Shown: positions 31,780 to 42,405 of the stretch, piece by piece
How positions within the stretch are numbered: the first letter of the stretch is position 1
How the letters are laid out: each line of letters starts with the position of its first letter
DNA from: Rhynchopus sp. YZ270_cl-10
Taxonomy: Eukaryota; Euglenozoa; Diplonemea; Diplonemida; Diplonemidae
Assembly: GCA_964035575.1 (NCBI GenBank)
Contig: OZ037879.1
Coordinates: 1,302,001-1,366,000 of the forward strand
DNA: 64,000 nucleotides
Reading direction: 5' to 3'
Program-made: the position numbers and the translations under genes
The notes under the pieces: model-generated
Databases searched by the model: none
The model's input: the letters and a program-made list of their open reading frames with translations, nothing else
What the model was told of the DNA's origin: nothing

Positions 31780-32100
31780 GGTGAGCGACTACGACGGGTT
31801 GCGCTTAGAAGCACCCACATTTAAATGGATCTTTTTTTCCGAATTTTTGTTCAGGAAACCAAGAGGGGGGAAAAAAAATACCACTGCAAACTGTGTGAGG
31901 GAGTGGAACGTGATCAAAGGAATGCATCCCCCCCTCACCCCCTGCCCCCAACACCTGAAGATGTTGTGGAGGTCACAGCAACGGCCATGATGATGGCAAA
32001 ACATAAACGCAACATACTTTTGTACATACCTCATGCCCCCTTTCACCCTACACCATACACCCTACACCCTACACCATCCTACAGCTGTGTGTGTGCAATA

Positions 32101-35100
32101 ATGTCATCCCTATTATTGCTGTTGTTGTGCTCGAAGGCGTCCTATTTGGACGTGATATGGGATGTGGTCGCAGAGTACGACGGGCTGAACCAGCTGTGGA
32201 TTGACAAGGTGACATCACGCATCGCCGTTGCAAGTCTGAGCCAAGGGATTGAGTTCTTTGATGTATCGGACCCACTCACGTCGCCGCCACTGTTCAAGGC
32301 GTACACGGACAGACTGTTCTACGCCAACGCCGTCGGGTGGGAGGGGGGTCTGCTCTGCGTGGGTGACGGCAGGTACCTGAACGTCTTCGATGCAGCTGAT
32401 CTCAACAACGTGCGTTACCTTGGGAAGTTCGACGTCGGCGGGAAGGTGACAAACGTGGTGATCCGCAACGGCTTCTGCTACGCACACTCGGACCTGCAGG
32501 TGAAGGGGGTCGACGCGTCTGACCTGAGTAACATACACGAGATCGGGACCTTCGACGACCACGTCTACCACGACATGATGCTTGGCGACAACTACCTCAT
32601 TGTGAGTGCCACGTACTACGGCGTCGTCTTCCTCGACTACTCGAACCTCGTGCTCATGGAGAACATCGACACCTCTGGCCTCGTCATGGATGCATGGGGT
32701 GTGTGTCAGCAGGGCAACCTGCTCTTCATCACAGACGCCGCAAAAGAGGAGCTCGCCGTTCTCGACATCACAACCATCACCTCGCCGAAGTTGCTGACGC
32801 AAGTGACAGGCGTGGAGGGGTACGAGCTTGCCTGCACACAGGACTACCTTGCAGCGACCGGCATCGGCAGCGCAATATTAGTGGACACGTCAGACCCCGA
32901 GAATCCTGCGCTGCATGGGGATCTGTTCTGTGTGGCGTGTGGGTCCCCTGTGTTCTTCAACGACTACCTGTACCTTATGGGGGGTCCCGATGGAATGACC
33001 GTGTACGGTCCTGGCATGAGCACAGATGCACCCACAGCGGCGCCCACAGTTGCGCCAACGCCATTGCCGCTTGTGACGGCTGTGCCGACGTTAGCACCTG
33101 CAACGGTTGCACCGGTGACGTTGGTGCCGACACAGCCACCCCCAACAGTGGCCCCACCCACGTCTGCCCCGCCCACTGCAGTGCCCACGGCAGTTCCTGC
33201 GACAAACTCCCCGCCCACGGCAGCCCCCTCTACACCAAGCCCCCCTACGCCAAGCCCCTCTACGCCAAGCCCCGCAACGCTCACCCCTGCGACTGCACTG
33301 CCCGGACTTACACTGAGCCCGAGTACAATCGCTCCAGCCACAGCATTGCCTGGGTCAACTCTGAGCCCTTCGACACAGCCACCAGTGACAACTGTTCCAC
33401 TGACACTGGTACCTGGATCAACGACGGTTACTCCAGCCACAGCAGCACCTGGGACAACTCTGAGTCCTGCAACACAACCACCAGCTACAACTGTTCCACT
33501 GACACTGGTACCCGGGTTCACACAGAGTCCATCGACGATCACTCCAGCCACAGCAGTTGCAGGGTCAACACTGAGCCCTGCAACACAGTCACCAGCTACA
33601 ACTGTTCCAGCGACACTGGTACCTGGATCAACGACGATTACTCCAGCCACAGCAGTGCCTGGGTCAACTCTGAGCCCTGCAACGCAGCCACCCGCTACAA
33701 CTGTTCCACTGACACTGGTACCCGGGTTCACACAGAGTCCATCGACGGTCACTCCAGCCACAGCAGTACCTGGGTCAACACTGAGCCCTGCAACACAGCC
33801 ACCAGCTACAACTGTTCCACTGACACTGGTACCTGGATCAACGACAGTTACTCCAGCCACAGCAGCACCTGGGACAACTCTGAGCCCGTCAACGCAGCCA
33901 CCAGTGACAACTGTTCCACTCACATTAGTACCTGGATCCACGCAGAGTCCATCGACGATCACTCCAGCCACAGCAGTCGCATGGTCAACACTGAGCCCTG
34001 CAACACAGCCACCCGCTACAACTGTTCCACTGACACTGGTACCTGGATCTACACAGAGTCCATCGACGGTTACTCCAGCCACAGCAGCACCTGGGTCAAC
34101 TCTAAGCCCATCAACGCAGCCACCGGCAACAACTGTTCCACTTACATTGGTACCCGGGTCCACACAGAGTCCATCGACGATCACTCCAGCCACAGCAGTA
34201 CCTGGGTCAACACTGAGCCCTGCAACACAACCACCAGCTACAACTGTTCCACTTACCACCACATTAGCACCTGGGTCCACACAACCACCGCCAACGATTA
34301 CTCCAGCCACAGCAGTGCCTGGGTCAACACAGATCCCTTCCACACAGTCACCGCCAGCAACTGTTCCAGTGACGTTGGTGCCTGGCTCCACACAAAGTCC
34401 ATCGACACAGACACCGGTTACGACAGACCCATCCACAGCGACACTGCCCCCCGCGACACAGGCAACATCGGCCACGCCCGCTCCTGCCACGAACGCACCA
34501 GCAGCTACGTTTGCCCCACGCGTTCATGTGGCACGCACATTTCCACCGCGCGTGTCTGTGCAAGCAACGTCACAGCCTGTTGCGACGGAGACACCGGCAT
34601 CGGGACCCACGGACACAACAGCACCTACTCCAGACACCACAGCACCTGCAGGCACTGCGGCACCTGGGGAGACATCAACACCTGGGGCGACGGCAGCGCC
34701 CGCAGGTTCAACGTCACCCGAAGTGACGACTGCACCGAACACACCTTTGGTGCCAGCAGGCCCTTCGCAGGTACCTTCGTTGCTGTCGCCGAGTGAGCCT
34801 ACAAACGAGCCTTCCGAGGCACCTTTGGTGGAGGCTGCCACGCCTCCCGTCGTGGGCGGCAAGAGTGCAGAGAGCAAGAAGAACGCACAGGTAGCTGCAG
34901 AGTCTGCGACAGCTGCCGTGGCACTGCTTGGCGGTGCGTCGCCGAACGTGCCTGGCGCGCTGATTGTGATGGGGAGTGTGCGCTGCAACGGCATGCCTGA
35001 TGACAACGAGGATCTCGACCTCCTCATCCACCCGCTTGGCTTCAGGATTAACGGCGTGCCTGCGGCAGGCGCGATTGTGGGCAACATCACTCTCAGCATT

Positions 35101-36516
35101 GCGGTGACACTCTTCTTCATGGTGGTGGTGCGCCTGCTCGCACGCTGCAACGTGTCCTCCCGCCTCGAAGGTGCAGACCGTCTCAGTGCCATGAAGCGTG
35201 CGGGTGCCATCATCCGCTACCCCTCCGTCCTCATGCCTGTGCCCATGATGCTTCTCCCAGGCACGTTGCAGTCGTCGCTGGACCTCGTGTTCTACCCAAG
35301 AAACGGCACACAGACAATCGGCTGGCTGGGGCTTCTCTCTATGTTCAGTGTCATCGGCGCGCTGACGTGGCGGATGAAGTTGCCAAAGTCTGAAGTGGTG
35401 GACCGCAAGGAGAAGTCGTGTGCGTGGCGGTACTTCCTTGGGACGCAGATGTGGAAGTCGCACGAAGACTCGCCACTGTTCGTTGAGCGCAACGGAGTTG
35501 TGTGGGACATCTACAGGGACGTGAAGCTGGCCCGTGGGCGCTTCTTCCTGATTGAGCTGATCCCGCTTCTCCCGCTCACTATCATCTCGAGCTTCCGCAG
35601 CGACGACCACACTGTGTGCGCGATCAAGGTGGGCCTCATGGCAGCACTGCTCATGGTGTACACAATGGTCTTCGTGCTGGGGCGCCTCTTCCTCGCTCCC
35701 TTCGTCACACACGTCATGGTGATCGGACATGTGTTCCTGATCCTTGGCCTGCTCGGACACTGCATCTCATACGGTATCGGCAAAAACGACCACTGGGGTG
35801 TTGTGTGGGGTCTCAACTTCTTCACCTGCGCGCTTGTTGCGTGTATTGTGCGTGCGATCTACGACTTTGTCACGCTTTTGATGGACCTTTATGCGGGATG
35901 CAAGACGGGCGGGAAGGATAAGGTGAAGCTGGAGGACTTGACACAGGATGTGGAGGACCCTTTTTTGGACCCGGAGAACGAACTGGAGACGTGGGATCAC
36001 CATGACACACTGCGGCACTCTGAGTGCAGCGACACGGAGTCGTCTTCAACGGTGGAGCTGGCGAAGACGCACTCTTCGAACCACTGCCTGGGTGCGAAGA
36101 ACTACGTACCCGCCGCGTACACTGAGGTGTCCGTTGTGTCACGGTGCGAGTCCCTTCTGGGTGTGGACCGCACACCAAGCCTGCAGCCGCTGCAGCCGGG
36201 CGAGGCTTTCCCTCTAGGAAGCAGGCGCCGCTCCTTCAAGGTCGGCAGTGTGTCGCCTGCACGCTCTAGGTCAAGCTTTGGGCGTCCCTCCAGCAGAGCT
36301 TCCTCGACGTACACACGCGAGTCACGTCTACGTGGCAGCAGCATTGTCGACCTCACAGGCGACGGTGGTGCCTTCCCCACAAGCCCCGGGTCTGAGCTCT
36401 ATAGCCCCATCAGGAACAACTCCTTCGCAGAAGTCACCCTTCCCCCACCTCGCAGATGTAATACCAAGACCCTTGTCCAAAAAAGTACCAGCAAAAACAG
36501 TCTGACGTACATTTAG
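32101..36516 (+). CDS. Surface protein: propeller, mucin-like repeats, seven membrane spans
   Basis: 1471 aa from the ATG at 32101, which gives a signal peptide (MSSLLLLLLCSKAS). The frame is open back to 31825, but upstream lies a pyrimidine/ACCCTACAC tract ending CCTACAG. Residues about 20-300 are LVIVD-type propeller repeats (FDVSDPLTSPPLF, FDAADLNNVRYLG, VDASDLSNIHEIG, VDTSDPENPALHG). Residues about 305-840 are Thr/Pro/Ser-rich, with about ten units of 33 or 37 residues (PGSTLSPATQPPATTVPLTL type), probably heavily O-glycosylated. About seven hydrophobic spans follow at residues 989-1264, then a cytoplasmic tail rich in Ser and Arg (RRRSFKVGS, ARSRSSFGRPSSR). The layout resembles adhesion receptors; membrane proteins of similar look are known from free-living kinetoplastids, but I claim no homology. 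Ligand unknown. Confidence 0.75.
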   Translation: MSSLLLLLLCSKASYLDVIWDVVAEYDGLNQLWIDKVTSRIAVASLSQGIEFFDVSDPLTSPPLFKAYTDRLFYANAVGWEGGLLCVGDGRYLNVFDAADLNNVRYLGKFDVGGKVTNVVIRNGFCYAHSDLQVKGVDASDLSNIHEIGTFDDHVYHDMMLGDNYLIVSATYYGVVFLDYSNLVLMENIDTSGLVMDAWGVCQQGNLLFITDAAKEELAVLDITTITSPKLLTQVTGVEGYELACTQDYLAATGIGSAILVDTSDPENPALHGDLFCVACGSPVFFNDYLYLMGGPDGMTVYGPGMSTDAPTAAPTVAPTPLPLVTAVPTLAPATVAPVTLVPTQPPPTVAPPTSAPPTAVPTAVPATNSPPTAAPSTPSPPTPSPSTPSPATLTPATALPGLTLSPSTIAPATALPGSTLSPSTQPPVTTVPLTLVPGSTTVTPATAAPGTTLSPATQPPATTVPLTLVPGFTQSPSTITPATAVAGSTLSPATQSPATTVPATLVPGSTTITPATAVPGSTLSPATQPPATTVPLTLVPGFTQSPSTVTPATAVPGSTLSPATQPPATTVPLTLVPGSTTVTPATAAPGTTLSPSTQPPVTTVPLTLVPGSTQSPSTITPATAVAWSTLSPATQPPATTVPLTLVPGSTQSPSTVTPATAAPGSTLSPSTQPPATTVPLTLVPGSTQSPSTITPATAVPGSTLSPATQPPATTVPLTTTLAPGSTQPPPTITPATAVPGSTQIPSTQSPPATVPVTLVPGSTQSPSTQTPVTTDPSTATLPPATQATSATPAPATNAPAATFAPRVHVARTFPPRVSVQATSQPVATETPASGPTDTTAPTPDTTAPAGTAAPGETSTPGATAAPAGSTSPEVTTAPNTPLVPAGPSQVPSLLSPSEPTNEPSEAPLVEAATPPVVGGKSAESKKNAQVAAESATAAVALLGGASPNVPGALIVMGSVRCNGMPDDNEDLDLLIHPLGFRINGVPAAGAIVGNITLSIAVTLFFMVVVRLLARCNVSSRLEGADRLSAMKRAGAIIRYPSVLMPVPMMLLPGTLQSSLDLVFYPRNGTQTIGWLGLLSMFSVIGALTWRMKLPKSEVVDRKEKSCAWRYFLGTQMWKSHEDSPLFVERNGVVWDIYRDVKLARGRFFLIELIPLLPLTIISSFRSDDHTVCAIKVGLMAALLMVYTMVFVLGRLFLAPFVTHVMVIGHVFLILGLLGHCISYGIGKNDHWGVVWGLNFFTCALVACIVRAIYDFVTLLMDLYAGCKTGGKDKVKLEDLTQDVEDPFLDPENELETWDHHDTLRHSECSDTESSSTVELAKTHSSNHCLGAKNYVPAAYTEVSVVSRCESLLGVDRTPSLQPLQPGEAFPLGSRRRSFKVGSVSPARSRSSFGRPSSRASSTYTRESRLRGSSIVDLTGDGGAFPTSPGSELYSPIRNNSFAEVTLPPPRRCNTKTLVQKSTSKNSLTYI
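33301..34400 (+). repeat. Coding minisatellite, units of 99 or 111 bp
   Basis: About ten in-frame units inside the surface-protein gene, differing by a 12-bp optional segment (SPST or related in the protein). Unit lengths are multiples of 3. The repeat also leaves a second + frame and a - frame open for 1.5-2.1 kb, which are shadows. Confidence 0.85.
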
Positions 36517-37748
36517 GGAGGGAGGAGGGGAGGAAGGGAGGAATTATTTACACATTTTGGAAAATGTTTTGTTTATCCCATCTTTAAGCAAATTGTGTGC
36601 GTGTTTTTTGGTGAACTTTATCTTACAAAGAGTTTTGTTTTGTTTTGTTGTGTTTTGTTTCGTTTTTTTTTTTTTTTGCGTTTGTTTTTTTGCTGCACAA
36701 CAGGGGGACTTTAATAGTTTGGGATTTTTGGACCCCCTGTTTTAAAAAGCAGTGTCAGGACACGCTCCTGTCTATAACTCAACCAAATTATTTTTCACAG
36801 GAACCAGTATTCGACTGTAGTGTGAAGGGGACGGCTGTGTTGGGCATTTCCCACCACAGCACCCCCCACCACCCACTAGTTTTTAAAGACTCTGTAGGAC
36901 AACACAACTTTTTTCTTTAAATTTTTTTGTATTGCTAACGTGACGAGAGCTTGTTAAACTTTTGCAGCAGTATTCCCAATTTTTAGAACGAACAAGAAAA
37001 AAACATTTTGAAAAAAACCGACAAAACGACTGTTCAGAAAGACATATTTTCCCCCCATCCATTCTTTTTACAGAAATACACCAAATTATAACATTTTTTG
37101 TGTAGTTCCCCCCCATCTGGAGGGAAGTACAAATTTACCAATTTTTTTTTTATCTTCAGCTCTTTGGTTGGCACACAAACCAAAGAGGGGAGCTCGCTCT
37201 CACTCTTGGGCGGAGTGAACAAACGAAAAAAGGGGTAGGAAAGTAGTATAGTGGAGCCACAGTGGAGTTCATCCTCGAGTGTCTACACTCATGCGACTAA
37301 GTTTTCAAAAGAAGGGCTGTTTTGGGTGGGACCCAAATCGTACAAAAGCAATCAAGCGAACATCTCCTCTTTCCCCTATTTTTTTTTTTTTTTTTTTTTT
37401 TTGAAAAAAGAAAAAAATGCGTGGAGATCACACGAAAAAAAAGCGAGGTGACTACACGTCGTCAATTTATCAATTTATCAAAAATATTAAAATTAATGAA
37501 CTGTCAGAACATCAGATCTCTGCCAGATCTGCCTGTGGTAGCGGGGTTCCGCATTCCAGGGGCTGGTTTTTGGATTGTGCGACTTTCCCAGCGAGCGAGG
37601 CGCGTGTTTTCCAACTTTTGTTTCTTTTGGAAAACCCTTGAAAGCTGTTTTGTGTCCCGTTTTTGAAAGTATACGAAACTAATTTTTTGCTCGAACACTA
37701 CCAAAAATCCCGAACACCGGCTGGGGAAATGACATCATCGTTGTGGAA

Positions 37749-37770
37749 TCGCACAGCTGGTGCTGTGCGA
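37749..37770 (+). other. Perfect hairpin, 9-bp stem and 4-base loop
   Basis: TCGCACAGC, loop TGGT, GCTGTGCGA. It lies 15 bp before a type 1 motif. Function unknown. Confidence 0.6.
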
Positions 37771-37784
37771 TAACGAATCTGATC

Positions 37785-37830
37785 AAAGGTGACTAGCACA
37801 CCAGAGGCTTAGGTTCATCTTATAGACTTT
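37785..37830 (+). repeat. Dispersed intergenic motif, type 1
   Basis: AAGGTGACTAGCACACCAGA then GGCTTAGGTTCATCTTATAG. One base shorter in the left stem than the consensus. Confidence 0.55.
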
Positions 37831-37877
37831 ATTGTATTCAAAACGAACTGCACTCCTGAACACCCCCCCTTTTTTTT

Positions 37878-37925
37878 GTCAGTGCCTGCGTCTCAGAGGC
37901 GTTTGCACTATCAACTTCACTTTTT
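37878..37925 (+). repeat. Dispersed intergenic motif, type 3
   Basis: GTCAGTGCCTGCGTCTCAGA then GGCGTTTGCACTATCAACTT; close match to 29507-29555. Confidence 0.65.
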
Positions 37926-38059
37926 TCTCCGTTGTGATACAAAAAAATATTTCTTTTTCGAGGGACATTCATCCCCCCCCTCTTGCGTGCAATCCCGATT
38001 TCTTTCCCCTCATATTTTTAGCGCACTACGCGCCGTACTCATTTTACAAGCCTTCCCTC

Positions 38060-38110
38060 AGGTGACTAAGCACACGGGGTTTAGGTTCATCTTAACACAA
38101 CTTTTTCTTA
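38060..38110 (+). repeat. Dispersed intergenic motif, type 1
   Basis: CTAAGC, loop ACACGGG, GTTTAG: the stem is kept by a G-T pair. Tail GTTCATCTTAACACAACTTT. Confidence 0.6.
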
Positions 38111-38598
38111 TTCATTCATGCGACTACAACCCATTCCCTATATCAGTCGAGGCCTTTTGTAAAGGCCCCTACCCATTCCCACTCCCTCCTCTTCCCCCAC
38201 CCGATGTCGCCTTTTTTCTTTTGAAAAAAGTGACGAAGTGGCTAAGTATCGTCTTAACCACTTTGGTGTCTGCACCTCGAGGTGTCTGTTACGCAGAGGA
38301 GGTACAATTCAAACAATAAAAAAATCCACTTTATTTCCCCTCACAACCATTTTATACTACATCCACTAAAGAATGTGAAACTCCTGGAGGGTCTTCTTCA
38401 TGAGGATCTACGGGGGTTCAATAAAAAAAAGTATTCATGTCTCCTCCCCGACTCGAAGCGTTACTGTGCGCACCTGTTTTACCCTCTGTGGTGCCAAGAT
38501 CTCGCAACAGGTCTCACTACAAGGATGACCTGAAAAGAGGAGGGCTTCTGTTTGCAGTCTCTCCTTCACTGCCTTGTGTTTTTTTTTTTGAATATGAT

Positions 38599-38645
38599 AA
38601 GGCGACTAAGCACGAGAGGCTTAGGGTCATCTTATAAACTTTTTT
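38599..38645 (+). repeat. Dispersed intergenic motif, type 1 (consensus form)
   Basis: GGCGA then CTAAGC, loop ACGAGAG, GCTTAG; tail GGTCATCTTATAAACTTTTT. Confidence 0.7.
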
Positions 38646-38784
38646 TTCTTCTTCTTTTTTTGTTCGTTATTATGACGTTTTTGCTACAATGTGAACGCCT
38701 TCTCCTTTCAATAGAATAACAGGCAAACCAATCGGGAATTGAGCGTGGTGCATTTTCGGTACCATTGCTGGTGTTCCTATGAGA

Positions 38785-38808
38785 TGTGTGTGTACGAGAG
38801 GCACACAT
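38785..38808 (+). repeat. Hairpin with same loop and different stem
   Basis: Stem GTGTGTGT against GCACACAT (two wobble pairs) around the loop ACGAGAG, the same loop as in type 1 motifs. Confidence 0.5.
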
Positions 38809-39383
38809 TCACGTTTTCTTTTTTGTGTCTGCACATACCTGGGTCTTTTAATTCGCTAAACAGGAATGCAGTACACTGCTTTGTGGACACAGCGATTCAA
38901 CATTCACGAACTTTTCTCCATTCTGACTGTCTTTTGTTCTTCAGAATAAGCGTAAGAGTATCATCGTGCACAGTTTGCTCTTTCTTACCTTAATGCGTGC
39001 ACCGAGACGTATTGTCAACTTTCAACTTTTCCGGGAGTACAGCACTCTAAGGTGTTGTGCTGCGTTCTTTAGCTCTTCTTATCCATACCATCGAAGGATT
39101 CATTTTTCACGTTTTTATTTTTCCTTTTTTTTTGTCTTGACGACCCAAAGATGTTTTAAAGGATGTTTTCGGGGATATTAAGACATCTCTCGTTACACAA
39201 AAAACTGCAAGCTTGTTTGCTACTTTCTTTTATTTTTTTTTTTTTACACAACAAAAAATAAATAAAGTAAAAACAAGGACAACTTGTGGAGTGATATGAA
39301 CAAAGGGGAAAAAAATATACCAATTTTTTTTCTCTCTTTCGTGTCTCTTTTGGCCATGCCTGAATGTTAGCTTTACAATTTTT

Positions 39384-39425
39384 AAAGGTGGCTAAGCCCG
39401 AGAGGCTTAGGATCTTTCCTTCTTT
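39384..39425 (+). repeat. Dispersed intergenic motif, type 1
   Basis: GGTGG then CTAAGC, loop CCGAGAG, GCTTAG, then GATCTTTCCTTCTTTT. Confidence 0.6.
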
Positions 39426-40564
39426 TCATTTTCCCCGCAAACCCGTTTTTTCAAAGGAAACACATGCACTGCGAAGTGATTTATCATATTTTTCCTCCTT
39501 GCTCGTAACCCCCCCCCCCCCCCCCCCCCCCCCAGTAGGGGGCGTAATGGCTTAAGGAAGGGTGAAGCTTTTTGAATATTTTCACTTTTTTCCCGGAAAA
39601 AGTTAATAAATCTGCAAAAAACCGGCGGGGTACACCCTGGGATCTACGATCTAGGTCAGAGAACCCACTGAAACCACCAATGGACGACTTAGGGACAAAA
39701 ACAATTTGGTTTTTTTTTGAAAAAATGACTCCAAAACATGTTACAAAAATGTTACGGAAAAAGGCCGATTTAAGGCTTACTCTTGCATGGAACTTTAAAG
39801 TGACTTGGAGTCGTCTAAGGTGTCGAAAACACACCCAAATCGATTTTTTTGGGGTTTGTATGGGTATTTCTATGTGATTTTGGGGAAAATTTCGTCGAAA
39901 ATGGGTTTATTTTTGTGGCAAAAGGCCGTGAAGGCCCCATTTTTGCCCAATTTTACCGTATTTTTTGAGTTTTTTTTCAAAAAAAAATCCAATTTAAAGT
40001 TGTAAGTACATGTCTGTGGCCTCCAAGGACCCCCGCATGTCATCCTGCCACTTCATGGGGGGTGTAACCCACCATGTTTGGGGGAAAGTACGTCGAGGGA
40101 TGCGCCCCAAAATCCACTCTTGCATCGCGTAACGGTTGCGTAACGGTTGCAAAACGCACCTTTCCCTCAAATACCCCGCATGTGTTGCATGACCACCCAA
40201 AGTGCTGTAGCGTCATCTAAAGTGTCCAAAACACACCCAAAATGATTTTTCTGGGGTTATCAGGGTGTTTATATGGGTCAGTCCATAAACCACCCCCCCC
40301 AAAAGGTAACCTGGGGTCCTTATTTTTATTTCATCTGGGTTCTACTGGGACTTTCTCCCCGATTTTTTTTTTAATGAACGCAGAGTTAAGTTTCTGGGTT
40401 CAATAAAAAAAACGACGAGCAAAAAGTCCAATTGGAAATATGATGGATACCCCCCGAGAGCAAAATAAACCAACGGTAAAAATTGGTACCCTTGGTTTCC
40501 TATAGGTTCCTATAGGAAACCTACATTTTCCCATAATTTCCCACACAACTTACTTGACAACAGG

Positions 40565-40945
40565 ATGAAAACAAATACAAAAATGGCAAAAGTGAGTAAA
40601 ACCGTGCAAGGGGCACTGGACTTTGCTAGGGCTCTGGGGGAAACGCAGTTCTCAGGGGAGAAGACTCGCAAGGAGGTTCTTGCCTACGCGAAGGCACGCA
40701 GTTGTTACCGTAGGGGTTTCCGGGAAGACGTGTGGTTCAAAGCTTTATGGAAAGCGAGAGGAATATCCCTCATCCTTCACAGGAAGAACACCACCCGTGG
40801 GGGACGCGCGGTCCAACTGTATTTCTGCAGTAACCTGGATGAGTGTGTGGGTGTGCCATCAGAAGGTACGTTTTGCACAAGCCTTCCGCGTGTTTGGAGG
40901 CACGGACAACGACGCCGCTGCCATTCTCCTTGCTGTAAGGGGTAA
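40565..40945 (+). CDS. ORF in left arm of E2, 126 aa
   Basis: Begins MKTNTKMAKVSKTVQGALDF and is basic and helical; the last 24 codons lie in the spacer. I recognise no transposase or other family. Its base use is GC-richer than the element's ends, like host exons, so it may be a captured gene piece. A second frame in the same stretch is also open, which lowers confidence that either is translated. Confidence 0.3.
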   Translation: MKTNTKMAKVSKTVQGALDFARALGETQFSGEKTRKEVLAYAKARSCYRRGFREDVWFKALWKARGISLILHRKNTTRGGRAVQLYFCSNLDECVGVPSEGTFCTSLPRVWRHGQRRRCHSPCCKG

Positions 40946-40956
40946 ATACGCGTTGT

Positions 40957-41271
40957 TCACCCCTCCGTACCTTCTGATGGCACACCCACACACTCATCCA
41001 GGTTACTGCAGAAATACAGTTGGACCGCGCGTCCCCCACGGGTGGTGTTCTTCCTGTGAAGGATGAGGGATATTCCTCTCGCTTTCCATAAAGCTTTGAA
41101 CCACACGTCTTCCCGGAAACCCCTACGGTAACAACTGCGTGCCTTCGCGTAGGCAAGAACCTCCTTGCGAGTCTTCTCCCCTGAGAACTGCGTTTCCCCC
41201 AGAGCCCTAGCAAAGTCCAGTGCCCCTTGCACGGTTTTACTCACTTTTGCCATTTTTGTATTTGTTTTCAT
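40957..41271 (-). CDS. ORF in right arm of E2, 104 aa (mirror copy)
   Basis: Same first 102 codons as the ORF at 40565, on the opposite strand, ending in the spacer with a different tail. Being part of the inverted repeat, its presence follows from the palindrome. Confidence 0.25.
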   Translation of the reverse strand: MKTNTKMAKVSKTVQGALDFARALGETQFSGEKTRKEVLAYAKARSCYRRGFREDVWFKALWKARGISLILHRKNTTRGGRAVQLYFCSNLDECVGVPSEGTEG

Positions 41272-42405
41272 CCTGTTGTCAAGTAAGTTGTGTGGGAAAT
41301 TATGGGAAAATGTAGGTTTCCTATAGGAACCTATAGGAAACCAAGGGTACCAATTTTTACCGTTGGTTTATTTTGCTCTCGGGGGGTATCCATCATATTT
41401 CCAATTGGACTTTTTGCTCGTCGTTTTTTTTATTGAACCCAGAAACTTAACTCTGAGTTCATTAAAAAAAAAATCGGGGAGAAAGTCCCAGTAGAACCCA
41501 GATGAAATAAAAATAAGGACCCCAGGTTACCTTTTGGGGGGGGTGGTTTATGGACCGTGCCATATGTGTTTTTGGGGCTTTATCAGTCGAAAATATGACA
41601 TTTTTTTTGGGTTTTTTTGGGCTCCGAGGCCCTATTTTAGCCCGATTTTGCTGCGTTTTTTGCGTATTTTTTCATATTTTTTTTCAAGTTAAAGTTGTAA
41701 GTACACGTCGTTGGCCTCCAAGGACCCCCACATGTCATCCTGCCACCTCCTGGGGGGTGTAACCCACCATGTTTGGGGGAAAGTACGTTAAGGGATGCAC
41801 CCCAAACCCCAATGCAAGAGTGGGGACGCTTGGACACTTTCGGACGCTTACCAAACCTGCGTCCCCACTCTTGCATTGGGGTTTGGGGTGCATCCCTTAA
41901 CGTACTTTCCCCCAAACATGGTGGGTTACACCCCCCAGGAGGTGGCAGGATGACATGTGGGGGTCCTTGGAGGCCAACGACGTGTACTTACAACTTTAAC
42001 TTGAAAAAAAATATGAAAAAATACGCAAAAAACGCAGCAAAATCGGGCTAAAATAGGGCCTCGGAGCCCAAAAAAACCCAAAAAAATGTCATATTTTCGA
42101 CTGATGAAGCCCCAAAAACACATATAAACACCCTGATAACCCCAGAAAAATCATTTTGGGTGTGTTTTGGACACTTTAGATGACGCTACAGCACTTTGGG
42201 TGGTCATGCAACACATGCGGGGTATTTGAGGGAAAGGTGCGTTTTGCAACCGTTACGCAACCGTTACGCGATGCAAGAGTGGATTTTGGGGCGCATCCCT
42301 CGACGTACTTTCCCCCAAACATGGTGGGTTACACCCCCCATGAAGTGGCAGGATGACATGCGGGGGTCCTTGGAGGCCACAGACATGTACTTACAACTTT
42401 AAATT

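Larger units (their letters stand above)
31465..32100. other. Intergenic with a possible small gene
   Basis: A type 2 motif lies 40 bp after the OXA1 stop. A 70-codon ORF follows (31567-31779). The stretch 32030-32090 is a CACCCTACAC-type repeat ending CCTACAG, a good splice acceptor just before the next start. Confidence 0.6.
36517..39535. other. Gene-free region rich in dispersed motifs
   Basis: 3 kb of T-rich DNA with no convincing ORF. It holds at least five hairpin-type motifs (37785, 37878, 38060, 38599, 38785, 39384), a perfect 9-bp-stem hairpin at 37749-37770 and a 33-base C run ending at 39533. Confidence 0.7.
40276..41561. mobile_element. E2: palindromic element inserted in E1 left arm
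   Basis: Arms 40276-40870 and 40966-41561 (595 and 596 bp, about 99% alike) around a 95-bp spacer. Termini GGTCAGTCCATAAACC and, on the other side, GGCACGGTCCATAAACC. The 5-bp ATATG is present on both sides (40271-40275 and 41562-41566); the other E1 arm has a single ATATG there, which proves the insertion. Each arm carries an internal perfect palindrome (GGTTTCCTATAGG and its inverse, 40494-40521) and a GC-richer ORF segment. Confidence 0.85.

Noticed and set aside
32964-34490. 508-codon ORF on the - strand
   Set aside because: Antisense shadow of the Thr/Pro repeats; its VDPGTxVxGTV pattern is the reverse of the repeat codons.
32694-34796. 700-codon ORF on the + strand
   Set aside because: It lies in another frame of the surface-protein gene; the in-frame minisatellite keeps it open.
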